Below the pieces are notes generated by a model that saw only the letters and a program-made list of their open reading frames with translations, was not told the origin of the DNA and did no database searches. Shown here piece after piece: positions 1-11,695 of a DNA stretch of 64,000 nucleotides (position 1 is the stretch's first letter; the number at the start of each line of letters is the position of its first letter). The stretch is from assembly GCA_011634665.1 (NCBI GenBank), contig WAEK01000026.1, positions 348,198 to 412,197 of the forward strand, in the 5' to 3' direction. Made by a program: the position numbers and the translations under genes. The DNA comes from Mortierella sp. BCC40632 (taxonomy: Eukaryota > Mortierellomycota > Mortierellomycetes > Mortierellales > Mortierellaceae).

Positions 1-654
1 CAGCCAGGGCACCTCTAATGCACACGTCTCTTCAAGGCTCTTTGGCATTGCCCCCAACGAAGTCTCATTCCTTGGACGCATTATTCCCGTGACCCGAAGC
101 CACTGCGCCCACTCCTCGTTCGAGACTTGGCCTCTCGGGTTGCGCGAGAACAGTTCTCTCCCAGACTGCGGTCAATCTACCAAGCTGTTTGTCATCGCCA
201 GGGTTTTGTCTTTCTACCAAGCCATGGACGCATTAACACAGCAAAGCCTCTGTAGGACGCGCTCTAGTCAATGACTACAGACGCGCATGGACTACGATTC
301 CATTGACCTGTGTTGACAGAAGAAGACTTTTTTCTTCCTCCTTTGGTTTTCCATGGGTACGAGACAACTGCGTGGCTGATTTGAAAGGACAAGTTTCTAG
401 GCCTTGGTGACAACTGCAGAGTTGCTCTTAGACCGCTTTTGGCTCTTTTTTTTTTTTTTTCAACGGTCCTGCGTGATTGCTCAAGTCCGCGAGCACATCA
501 TCATCCGCCCCTCCCCCCCCATCTGGATCTTTCCTTTCCTCCCGACTCCCTCTCCTCTACCACTTTTGTCAGAAGCCCCCACTCACCACCACCACCACTC
601 GCCACCACCACTAAACTCTCATACACGCACCACAATAGGGAATCCCAAGTCTAG
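1..654. other. 5' flank and leader of the septin gene
   Basis: I see no supportable gene in this stretch. It holds a poly(T) run at about 441-456 and a strongly C/CT-rich tract at about 500-600 of the kind that precedes many genes in this window. It is probably the promoter and 5' leader of the septin gene that follows. The short open frames here have no family signature. Confidence 0.5.
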
Positions 655-1133
655 ATGCCTCTCGTAAGAGCTGATTCTCATGGGCATGCTGCACTTCATC
701 TCGACGTGTCTAATGTCAGCAGCCTCTAACCGAAACTCCTCCATTTCCGTTGCAATACCATCTCTCAATGTTCTCCGGCAATGAACTGTTAACCCATCCA
801 GGAATTTGCCCATCAACACAGGTAGCGGCCTACTACCATCTATTCTCAACCCTTCATCTCCCGACTTGTTGTTCGACTTGCTTACCGGTTGCTCGCTTTG
901 TCCGCCATCTCTCTTTGAACCTTGTATAGCGGTCGGTTCCCGAACCCAGGACCATGGAAGCACCCTGAGCCAACACCCTTGGAGCTCTCTGGGCCCCTTG
1001 GGCTTGAAGCTCTTCCCGCCCAGCGCTTCACCAAGGTCAAGCGCAACACCTTTGGCCTGAATCTCATGGTTGTTGGTGAGTGTCCATCAAAGGCGTTGGG
1101 TGGCTCTGAGTGAAAAATTCCAGAGAAACAGAG

Positions 1134-1170
<37 letters not shown>

Positions 1171-1739
1171 CCGCTGTCTAGGCGAGAGTGGACTGGGCAA
1201 GACAACGTTCATGAACACTCTCTTCAACACCGACCTTCGCGAAGAGATTCTTCCCAGGAATATGCAAAATACTCAGACGGTCAAGATCCAGCCCTCATAC
1301 TATGGTATGTATACCCACATGCTAGAGTTAATTGAGTGGAAGGAAGAGAAGAAAGGGGGGCAACCAGACAGTTAGAAAAGGCTAATTTAGTGGCGTCATG
1401 GACCCGGTTAACTCTACTTTTTTTTCCCCTTCCAACAATCTTGTAGAACTGGTGGAGGACGGAGTCGTCTTGAACCTTTGCATTGTCGACACTCCAGGAT
1501 TTGGCGATGAACTGAACCGTGAACACAAGTAAGGCTTGACTCTCCCTACCCTTACCCCCCTCTCTTCCTCTTGGTCCATTTTGCCGACATGCATCACTGC
1601 TGCTGCTCCTCTCGATACTGGACCTGGACAGATAGGCTGTTTGTAGTGTCCGCGGGCGTGCTCACTTTTTATGTTGGCTCAGATGTTCCTTGTCTGTAGC
1701 CTATAATTACCCTGTGGTCGTCTTGTTTACACTCAACGA

Positions 1740-1771
<32 letters not shown>

Positions 1772-3383
1772 TTTTCGCGGGGGGATGAGAGAGAAGTGAG
1801 CTGCCCTGCTGTTGTGATGACGGACCATCTGGTACCTTCTCCAGCGTTTTGTTGGAGCTGGGTGCTGTTTGTCGGAGCAATGCGTGGACAAGCACTCATC
1901 TCACACATACAAAACACACACACACTCTCTCTATTGTCCATCTCTCTCACCTTTTTGAGAGCAATTCGCTCAGGCGCTCTGACTTGCTTTTTCACTCTTT
2001 GTCTCGGCCGTTACTTTTTTATTTTTTGAAGCCCCTATACTAAACCACATCGTTCAACGTTCACTGTTCCTATGGTTACTCCCTCTGCCTAGTCTGGCGC
2101 CGATCATGGAATACATTGACAAGCAGTTCGAGGAATACATGACTGCTGAGCGACACCCAGGATTCCGCAAATCCATCCCTGATACCCGCATTCACGCAGT
2201 GCTCTACTTTATCGCCCCAAATGGCCATGGGTAAGTCATCTCCAGGTTGAGAGTTCAAGTCCGCTCCGGAGGCCCAGCTCCTACAAAGTTCGAGTCAGAA
2301 ATCTTTGTATCTGCAGGCGGCTTTTTTTTTATGGTCTCTCTTATTTTGCTCACACATGCCAACTTCTTGGGGCCTATCTGTAGCTTAAAAGAACTCGATG
2401 CCAAGGCTCTGAAGACACTCTCGCAGAAGGTCAACGTGATTCCTCTTATTGCAAAGGCTGACACCATGACGACAGATGAAAAGAAAGAGTTCAAGAGTAT
2501 CCTATTGAACAACCTGCAGGAATACAGCATCAGGACTTTTCCTTCGTCTTACCCTGACGAAGTTGATGGCGCCGAGGAGCTTTTGGTATGGAGTTGAGAG
2601 AGAAAGAAGAGAGCAAAAAAAAGCGTGAGCTCTCTGGTGCATTTTTCCCGCCTAACCGCTCACAAATGTTCCGTACTCAGTACTAACCTTACCTACTTTT
2701 TTGTATTGAATTATGTCAAAAAAAGCAACATGTTCCATTTACTGTCATCGGCAGCGACACTGTTGCAAACGTTGAAGGTCGCATGGTCCGCTGCCGAACA
2801 TACCGCTGGGGCGTGGTTGAAGGTAAGGTCCTTTGTCGAGTGACTTTGGATTTTTGATAGATGAATTGAATGTACAATCGCCAGCGGTCACTGATGTAAA
2901 GACCGGATCTCTTTGGGGGAAAACCATCCGATAGTTGAGAATGCGGAACATTCGGACTTTATCTACCTCCGTGAGCTCTTGATGTCAACCTGCTTGCATG
3001 ATCTTGTTGAAACAACTCACAGTGTGCATTACCATAAGCATCGCAGCAACCACCTGCGAGCAATGGGACGACCACGATCGATTTTGGAGTGTGACGACAC
3101 CTATGAGTCTCAGGTTGAAGGAACGAAGCAGACTAACAAGGCAGATATGGACCAAAAGGAGGAGGCTATCCGACAGAGCTTTGTTTTGCGTGTCAAGGAA
3201 AAGGAGGTGACTCTGCGTGAGCGCGAGGAGCGTATGGCAGCCAAGAAGATCGAAATGGAAGCCGAATTGGAGATGTTGCGCGCCAAGTTGGAGGCTGAGC
3301 AGAAAGAGCTTGAGGATGTTGTCACGCTGGTGCGTAGTGGCACTTTGAGCAAGAACTCGAGCAAGCTCTTCAAGGCCAAGTAA
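655..3383 (+). CDS. Septin GTPase (coiled-coil class)
   Basis: Septins are GTP-binding proteins that form hetero-oligomeric filaments at septa and growth sites. Exons by frame and splice sites: 655-663 (inferred start exon, ATG CCT CTC then gtaaga), 961-1075, 1182-1304, 1447-1528, 2093-2230, 2384-2585, 2726-2822 and 2935-3383. They give about 404 residues, normal for Cdc12-like septins. The P-loop GESGLGKTT lies near residue 42, followed by the G3 motif DTPGFGD, the G4 motif AKAD and the septin-unique element [14 protein letters not shown]. The last 90 residues are a charged coiled coil. The first exon and the 961 acceptor are the weak points: the frame is closed at 916-918 and has no ATG upstream of the P-loop exon, so an upstream exon is needed. 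I cannot assign the exact septin subgroup. The first P-loop intron contains a poly(T) run of about 30. Confidence 0.9.
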
Positions 3384-3596
3384 AAAAAAGAAAAAGAAAA
3401 AAGAAAAATGAAGAAAAGAAAAAAAGCAAAGGCGGGACCGTTCTCGAAGGAGATATTCAGTACTAGACTATTCCTTAAAGCGGGAACAGATACAATTAGC
3501 GGGATAACTATAAACGATATATAATTCTGATTGCTTAGCAAGAAGCGATGAGAGGAAAATGTAAGGTGTTCCTTGTAAGGCATTCTCGTCCAAAGA

Positions 3597-3628
<32 letters not shown>

Positions 3629-4109
3629 CGAAAATGAAGAAAGGTAGAAAAAAAAGTGTCTAGACTGATGAGACCACTATTGATGGAAGTAGAACATGAA
3701 CCCTCCCTAGCCTACGCGGATTATCTCCTGCCTCTTTTGTACGTGGTCTGATTCCTCTTATTCTAGGCATGCATCATCAAAGTTTTTATTCGATAAAAAA
3801 AAAAGCGAGAAAGTGAGAGAGAGTCACTTTCCCCCCCAAACCTGTCCTCAGTTTTTACGTGACACTTTCTATGTTTGGACACAGTGAGAGGTAATTGAGG
3901 TGATCGCTACTTTATCTTTGAAGAAGAGGCAGTCAGTACTATTAGGAAAACAAAATCAGTGTACGTCAAGGATGCGGATCAAATCTAGACCGACCATGTT
4001 TGGACTCTTTCTCGGTCTGCTTCTCTCTTTAGAACGTTTTCTTGTTATTCGCTCGCTCGCTATCTTGTGAGGAGGAGGGAGCAAGAGTACAAGTAGAAGA
4101 GGAAAAAAA

Positions 4110-4189
<80 letters not shown>

Positions 4190-4562
4190 AAAGAGATTAA
4201 ATTGCTCTTGGCCTCATATGAAGGTTTTGAACTAGGGAGAATATATAGAAAAGATGTTCAGGTATTGAGCTGGAGCTGGAGCTGGAGCTGGGGGGGGGGG
4301 GGAGGCGAGACCAAAACAGCATTCCAAGGTCAACTCTTGAGAGTCTTTTGGGATTTTTTTGGGATCCTGAGAAAAAAAAAATAAAAAAGCAAAAAAAATA
4401 ACGCGACTAAACTCCAGCAACAACCTATTTTTTTTCCTGGGTCATTCACGTTTTTATTGAGAAAAAAAAAACCAACGGTCACCATAGAACGCATTCTAGT
4501 AGACATGTTATTGTTTCGTGTGACTGAAAGCACAGCAAGCAAGTTGTGACACGGGATCGGGC

Positions 4563-4604
<42 letters not shown>

Positions 4605-5411
4605 TGAGTGAGTGAGTGAGTGTGAGTGAGTGAGAGAGTGTTTGGGAGAGAGAGAGGAAGAAAAAAAAAAGTTGGGACTTTGGAACTGAGTGGGGAAGGT
4701 GGGAGAAGGAAAGAAGGATGAGGATTGATATTCGGACAAGAATCGCGCGCCCCCGGAGGCCAGACATATCACTTAGTCTGGATCAGCATGCATCTTTGTA
4801 CTACGATGGGGGAGGTGGAAAAGAGGAACAGCTGGGAAAGAGAAGAGAGAGAGAGAGAGAGAGAGAAAAGAGAGAAAGAGAGAGAGAGAAGAAGAAGAAA
4901 GAAAAAAAATACCGCTTCTTCTTTTCTCTTTTAGAACGTCGTTCTCTCTTTGGGGGGCAATCTCTCCGCAGAGGCAGATCCGGATGGGTGGCTCTCTGGA
5001 TTCCTTCTTGTGGCAGACTTGTGGGAGAGAGAGAGAAAGAGAGCGAGTGGCGGCAAAACCCCGGCACCTCTTTTGCGGCCCTCACTGGATCGGAAATCTA
5101 TAATTGCCTCGCTGCTTCTTTCTCTCTTTCTCTCTCTTTCTCACTCTCTGTCCTCTCGCGGTCCTCTTGTCCGCGGCTTTATCCTTCCCCCCTCACATAC
5201 ACAGACACCCCACCAAGTTGGATAAAGCCTAGGGCATTTCCTTCCCTACAAACCCAGTCTCTTTTTCTCTTTCTCTCTCTCTTCCTCTTTTTTTTTTTTT
5301 TTTTTTCTTTCCATCTCTTCCCATCCCATTCTTTCTTTTTCATTATCCCTTCTCGCCACCTTTTTTTCTTTTTTTTTTTTTCTCTTCTTTCCAAGTCATT
5401 CAGCTCACACG
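3384..5411. other. Intergenic, repeat-rich, with Mo25 leader
   Basis: No gene is supported here. The stretch holds the septin 3' flank, an A-rich tract near 3384-3430, (GA)n at 4119-4186, a GGAGCT tandem near 4269-4290, poly(A) at about 4570-4600, then a long polypyrimidine stretch up to a possible splice acceptor at 5402-5403 just before the Mo25 start. Long open frames in this interval are translations of GA or CT repeats. Confidence 0.5.
4119..4186. repeat. (GA)n dinucleotide repeat
   Basis: An uninterrupted GA run of about 68 nt lies in intergenic DNA, preceded directly by poly(A). Confidence 0.95.
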
Positions 5412-5817
5412 ATGAACTTTTCAAGACAAAGCCCAAGACGCCATATGAGCTTGCACGCTCTCTCAAGGATTCGATCCAAAAACTCGATGGCCCTGAAAGG
5501 AGGAGGGTACCGTCCATTTTTTTTTTTTTTTTTTTTTCCTTTCAAGAATCCAGCCCTCTCCCTCTTTTCCACTCTCTCCTTTCTCCTTTCATGTCCTTTT
5601 GATGAACCTGGTTTTTTTTTTTTATTAGCTGTCTTTTGCATCGCCTCATGTGAAGCAAAGCATGTCTGCATTTCGACCGAGGGCGGGTTTTAGCATCCCG
5701 ATGACTGATATCCGGATAGATGGATGGGGGGAGGAAGAGGGAAAGGAGGGGAAGGGGTAGGAGAAGAGAAGAAAAGCAAGCGTCAGTGCTCACAGACGTG
5801 ACGATGCCAGTGTGGGA

Positions 5818-5854
<37 letters not shown>

Positions 5855-6151
5855 CTCTGAATATGCGTGTGTGTGGGTGTGCACGTCCACAAGTTTTTTT
5901 TGGCCTTTTGGGAGAACTCTCTCACACTGTTGACCATTTTTGTTTTCTCTCTTTTTGTTCGTTCTACTAAAATTTGTCTGTTCTGTGCCCACTCAGAAAC
6001 TAAAATCTCAAACATCTCTTTCTTTCTCTCTCTTTGTCTTTCTCCCCCTTTCTCTCCCACTCTCTCTCTCTCTCTAGGCAACTGAGGATGTATCCAAGAA
6101 CTTGGTGGCCATCAAGGCAATGCTCTATGGCGATGGTGGCAAGTTCCTCTT

Positions 6152-6187
<36 letters not shown>

Positions 6188-6191
6188 CGTG

Positions 6192-6229
<38 letters not shown>

Positions 6230-6970
6230 TTGTTTATGATTTCTGGTTTTTAGTGGCGTCTGGATCCCACCCATTCTTTACAGAAACCACCCCGAACAAG
6301 TCCGCGCGTCCTGTCTTTCTTTTCTTTTCTTGTTTTTTTTCCTCATCTAATCCTTTTCTTTCCGCCAACATACACGCGCGCACGCGCACAAAAAAAAAAA
6401 AAAAAAAAAAAATAGAGAACGAGCCTGTGCCAGAGATTGTCGCCCAACTTTCGCAGGAAGTGTACACGAACAACCTGTTGCAGCTCCTGGTCGACAACAT
6501 TGCCAAGTTCGAGTTTGAGGCCAAGAAGGATGTTGCCCAGATCTTCAACTGTTTGTTGCGTCGGAGTATCGGACCTCGATCGCCTACTGTCGAATATCTC
6601 TGCACGCGCGACCAGATCCTTTTTACATTGATCCATGGGTAAGAAGACAAAAAGAGTGTTTTGTTTGTTTGTTTTATTTTATTTTTTTTATCATTATTAT
6701 TGTTTTCTTTTGCCCTGGATCGATCGATAGGTCCAGAGTCTACTGGGCACAAGGAGAATTGGTGGGAGGCTTGATTTCTCTCTCTCTCTCCACTTCCCAA
6801 AGACTCTATTTTCGACACTCTTGTCCTTGGGAGCATCATGAGGATACAATCAGGAAAGAAAAAAGAAAAAAAAAAAAAAAAAAAAAAAAAGAGGCGAGCA
6901 AGAAGGAGAAAAGGAAGAAGAAAAAAAGGGTCGACTCGACATTACCTCACGAGGAATAACAAGACACAGC

Positions 6971-7025
<55 letters not shown>

Positions 7026-7352
7026 TGAGGTTGACCTTTCGGTCAAAACTTTTTTTTTACTCATGGTGTGTATCCTGTTGACGGCAAGTTCTTCCCATGA
7101 CAGATGACCACAAGAGAGATCGGGAGAAGAGGAGGAGGAGGAAGAAGAGGGACAGAGCATCATTTGAGCTGGCTGGGGCTGACTAATAGCTGGCTGTCGA
7201 GAGGAAGAGAAAGAAAGAAAGAAAAAAGCCGATCAGGATCCATCAGTCAGGTTGGCTCTGTCCCACCTAACCCAACCCAACCAATCCAACCCCTTTCTTC
7301 TTCGATGGGAACCCCTTGAAGAACAGTACCGTTGACGGTCCACGATCGATAA

Positions 7353-7386
<34 letters not shown>

Positions 7387-9096
7387 CTTTCTTTCCCGCC
7401 ACCCGCCTGTGCCCTTTTGCGTGTGGTTTCTGAGACTTGCTGTCTCCTTGCTGCTCATTGCTCTCTCTTCCTCTCTCTCTCTCGCCCTCTTACTCTTCTA
7501 TTTTTTTTTTTGTCTCTCCCGGTCACTCGCCTCCAAAGAAACATGGAGTAGAGGCCTTGGTCCTACCCTGAAAACAGGCATGAGATAAGAAAGGGGCGAA
7601 AAGGGGGGGAAAGAGAGTCGAGACAGAGATGGTCACGGCGTGGAGGAAGAAAGAGGGGTGTGTGTGTGCGTGTGTATTTGTGCGTGTGTGCGTGCGTGCG
7701 TGTATGTTGGGGTGTGTTAGGCGCGCGTGCGCAACAAAATGGTACACTCCGAGGACAAAAAAGACGCAGGACCATGGACAAGGAGGAAAGAAAAAAGGCA
7801 TACAAACTGGTTCAAGACGCACCCAACCCAAATACGCTGCTCGTTGTCGTCATCGATTCAGCCAACTCTCCCCTATCCCTCCTCCACCCCCTAAAACTTA
7901 GTCCTATCAACTTGAACCGTCTAAAAAAGGCTCACTCGGTTTGGTTCGGTTTATCCCATCACTCGGATTTAGATATGAGAATCAGGAGATTGCTCTCAAT
8001 TGCGGTATGATCCTACGGGAATGCCTTCGCCACGAGGTCTTGACCAAGATTGTCCTCAACTCGCCTCAAGTCTACAAGTTTTTCGACTATGTTGAAGTCA
8101 ACACCTTTGATATTGCCAGTGACGCGTTTGCGACCTTTAAGGTATGCCAGACACCATATTTAGGAATTATCTCTGAAGGCGTGCAAATAGCTTCGGATAC
8201 GGTCACTGCCGGGAGGTCATCTCGGAACTTTTTTTTTTTTGCTAACCTCTTCATACCTCTTCCTCCCCCCTCCCCTTTTTATTTTCTAGGATTTGTTGAG
8301 CAAGCACAAGGTACCTGTAGCCGATTTTTTGGACCAGAACTACGATGCCTTTTTTGAAAAGTACACCCAGCTGTTGCAGTCGACCAACTATGTCACGAAA
8401 CGACAATCATTAAAGGTACCGTCTAATAACTTTCTCACTCTCTCGCTTTGCCTGTCTTTCCTCAGCCCCACGGATACTTGCCATTGTTCAGATTCTCAAA
8501 ACTGATGCACTCTTTTCTTTTTTTCTTTTGCTGCTCTGGTTTTTGTTAGCTACTTGGAGAGATTCTACTGGATCGTGCCAACTTTACAGTGATGACTCGA
8601 TACATTGCAAATGCAAACAATCTGAAGCTGATGATGAATTTGCTTAAAGACAGAAGTCGTAACATTCAATTCGAGGCCTTCCATGTCTTCAAGGTAAAGC
8701 AGAAACGATATGCTGATTTGGTCTGTATTCTTCGTAGACAATCCTTCTGTTTACTAATAGAGTCGGCAACCCCTTCTCTCCATTTTTTTACTCTGCACTC
8801 GTAGGTCTTTGTCGCAAACCCAAATAAGAACAAGCCAATTCTTGACATCCTGGAAAAGAACCAGGACAAGCTGATTGCCTTCCTAAGCACTTTCCATAAT
8901 GAACGAAACGGTAATGGAGAAAAAAGAATTGAAGAGCTCTGTTTGAAAGTTTACTCCGCATGACTACTGCCGATGACAGACCAACTGACCTTGACTATAC
9001 TTTTTGGTTGCTGTTTTTTTATATATATATTTTATAGATGATGAGCAATTCAATGATGAAAAGGCGTTCTTGTTGAAACAGATTGAGAGTCTGTAA
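5412..9096 (+). CDS. HYM1: Mo25/Hym1 (CAB39) scaffold protein
   Basis: Mo25-family proteins are helical-repeat scaffolds that bind and activate germinal-centre/STE20-type kinases; in fungi they act in the RAM/MOR morphogenesis network. Exons: 5412-5506, 6078-6135, 6416-6638, 7973-8141, 8290-8415, 8550-8693, 8805-8910 and 9038-9096, about 325 residues against 330-340 in the family. Hallmark stretches are EIALNCG-type (here [19 protein letters not shown]), [54 protein letters not shown] and the C-terminal [18 protein letters not shown]. The ATG at 5412 is followed by one base too few to reach the family frame (see findings). Intron 3 is 1,334 nt, very long for this window. Exon 2 may end at 6135 (GT donor) or at a GC donor just downstream. 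Very high confidence in the family. Confidence 0.95.
6973..7022. repeat. (GA)n repeat in Mo25 intron 3
   Basis: About 50 nt of GA dinucleotides lie inside the 1.3-kb third intron of the Mo25 gene. The same intron also has poly(A) near 6867-6890, poly(T) near 7355-7386 and a GT-rich tract near 7657-7715. Confidence 0.9.
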
Positions 9097-9358
9097 CATT
9101 ACCTTCACTCTCTTCTTTTTTTTTTTTTTTTTTTTTTTATGTTTTTCCTCACTCACCCACTCACTCACCCATTTTCACCCAGACCGCAGAGCTCTTGGCA
9201 CCACCCCCACCACCCCCACCCTTGATTGCTTTCAGGTTCAAATGGAGCCTGTGAAGAATGCTAGGATGTAGATAAAGACCAGAGAGCGAGCTAGCATGCA
9301 TGCACACTAAAAAAAAAAAAAAAAAGGAAGAAATAAAAAAAAAAAGAGAAAGGTGTCT

Positions 9359-10810
9359 TTATGAACAAGAAATTCTATTCTCATCGTCAAGTCGATTCTG
9401 ACTAGAGGGTGTCAGGAACGCGTCAATGGCATTGAGAGCAAATGGGCTCTGAAAGATACCAAAGTGATTCGAGTGTTCAGGATCCACCCCACAATAGTCT
9501 TCCAGGATCATGTTCTTTGAGTCGTACACTGGTTCGAGTTCGGTTCGAAAAGTGGAAGAGGTTTCAGGATCCCTGCCAGATGCTGTGGTTGGGATGGATA
9601 AGAGTCCGTTCGTATAAGGTGTAACGAGCTGATCCTGGTTGGTGAGAATGCTGAGATACCGTACATGAGGTGCCAAATCCAACGTGGTCTCTGTTTCTCC
9701 TTCCTGTCCAACTTTCAAAACCCCATTCTCACCCCCTGTGGCTTCTGTTGAATCAATGATGGCTTGAGCATCTTTTGGGGGTTCGGTATCTGCTTTGGAA
9801 TAATAGAGTTGATTCAACAGATCGGATCCTTCCAAGAGCTGAGTACAAGCAGCACAGAGACCATGGACGACATGAGAGAGAGCATCGTACCAACCGACGA
9901 GCTTTGTGACTCCCAAAAGTCCCTGAACCGTGGTCCCATGTCCAATGGGGGCCACACTGACGACAGAGCGAACTTTTTGATGGTCAAGAAATTTAGCATA
10001 CCACCTAGGATTAAAACAAGCTAGTTAATTTACTTGTCTGTTCATTTATATTATTATCGAACTCGACCCTTCCCTTCCTACAATAAGGAGAGAGAAGGGG
10101 GAAAAAAATCAAGTCAAATCAAAGCATGCTCAAAAGGATTACCTGGAGACAACCGTACCCTCCGAGTGTCCGACCAAATCCACTTTGGAGGCCAAAGTCA
10201 AGGACAAGACCTTGTCGATATAGTGTTCAAGTTGATGAGCCGAATCCCGGATATCACTCAATCCGCCCACACCAGCCAAACCTGGGAGCATCCCATATTG
10301 GAATTGATATACACAATAGCCTCGGTTCTTGAGATTCTCTGCCAGATATTGCCAGCTGAAAGAAGAAGAAAATAGAGAAGATCGAGTCACCCCCCACCCC
10401 CACTCCTGTATTAGATGAAGAATTGAGAAGAAGGAATGGGGAAACAAAATGAGGTAGGTGTGGTGGGAGCCCTTAGTGGTTTACCTTGTAAATTGTGGAG
10501 CGATTAACCCATGAAGTAGAATGACAGGATAAGGGTGTTCTTCTGTTGGTTGACAGGACCAATCCGTAAATTTGGTAAACTCTGGGGAAGGCGAGGCTAC
10601 CAGGGCGGCGGGGATGGAAAGCAATGCCTCAATTGTTTCGTCAAAACCATGTTGGATAGAAGAAGAGGATGATGTGGATGATGGAGTCCTTTTTTCGAGG
10701 GAGACAAAGAGATCGGGTTCAGGGAGGGGGCGGGCTACACCTGGAGCTGAGAACTGGGTGAGGGAGAGGAACAGGTATACAAAGGGTGCTACCGACTTTT
10801 TATACAACAT
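9359..10810 (-). CDS. Secreted class-2 lipase (alpha/beta hydrolase)
   Basis: Predicted secreted triacylglycerol lipase or esterase of the Lipase_2/EstA-like type. Exons on the minus strand: 10810-10485, 10355-10143 and 10004-9359, giving 394 residues with consistent phases. Residues 1-25 form a signal peptide (lysines, then a hydrophobic core). The oxyanion strand PVILLHG is near residue 130, followed by SWQYLAENLKNRGYCVYQFQYG. The nucleophile elbow is GHSEG with Ser about 173, then TVVSRWYAKFLDH. The likely catalytic His is in SNHFG, near residue 360; the acid is not assigned. A Ser/Thr-rich linker at about 45-55 follows the signal. Glu replaces the more usual Gln or Gly after the nucleophile Ser. 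It faces the convergent Mo25 gene across 260 nt. Confidence 0.85.
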
Positions 10811-11020
10811 TTTAAAGGAGGATGAACGAAGTGGAGAAGGAAAGAAGGAAGGCAGAGGAGAGAAGAAATTGTTGAGTTGAAGGGAAAAAAAGAAAAGAAA
10901 GTAAGAGGAAGCGGGATAGGGGAGGAGGGTAAGAAGAAAAGAAAGAAAAAGTTGAGAGAAAAAAAAAAGGTCATCTCCATGTTGGATATCTCCAACGATC
11001 TCGAGCGCTTGCATTGAGGA

Positions 11021-11075
<55 letters not shown>

Positions 11076-11695
11076 GGCCTGTAGTCCAAGGTGGAATCGA
11101 GAGAAAGAGAAAGAGAGGGTTGATTGTGTATGTGAGGCTCCCACAAACAAAAAAGGTAGTCAGCATCTCAACGTGCACCGATACATCATGGATGCGCTAT
11201 CGTAAAGACTGATCCTCTTTCTCAGCCATCTGACCACCATGGCTCACTCCCTCCTCCATCTCAACGCGTAAAGTTGAAGGGGGGGGGGAGTGTCTCTAAG
11301 ATATCTAAGAGTAAAAGCTACCCCTCCCTCTCCCTTTTTTCATTTCTAATTTTCTGGATGCTCTCCTTTGTCAACAGTACTAATTCCTTTGAGACGACAG
11401 GCACACACTTTTATGAAAAGGCACACTTGGAATCTCGATGCCTGATTTTGACTCTTGGACCCTGAGTACCATGTATTTGTGTGACATCTGCTTGCTTTTC
11501 TTTTTTAAGGTGAGAAAGAGAATGGGGGGACCTGGATAGAAGGCGAGGGTTCTCTTTAATGGGGTGAATATAGTACAAGAAAAAAGTAAAAGAAAAAGAA
11601 AAAGAAAATCGTTTTACAGGAACCTGATAAAGAAAAAAAATAAAATAAGATAAAAAAAAAAGGAAATAGAAGAAATGCTCTTTTTTTTTTTTTTT
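10811..11695. other. Intergenic between lipase and phosphatase-like genes
   Basis: Lipase promoter and leader side, with a (CT)n run at 11024-11071, then the 3' flank of the next minus-strand gene with T- and A-rich tracts. I see no gene. Confidence 0.5.

Noticed and set aside
4718..5602. 294-codon open frame (+)
   Set aside because: Most is GA/CT repeat translation; only its 5418-5506 part is real, as Mo25 exon 1.
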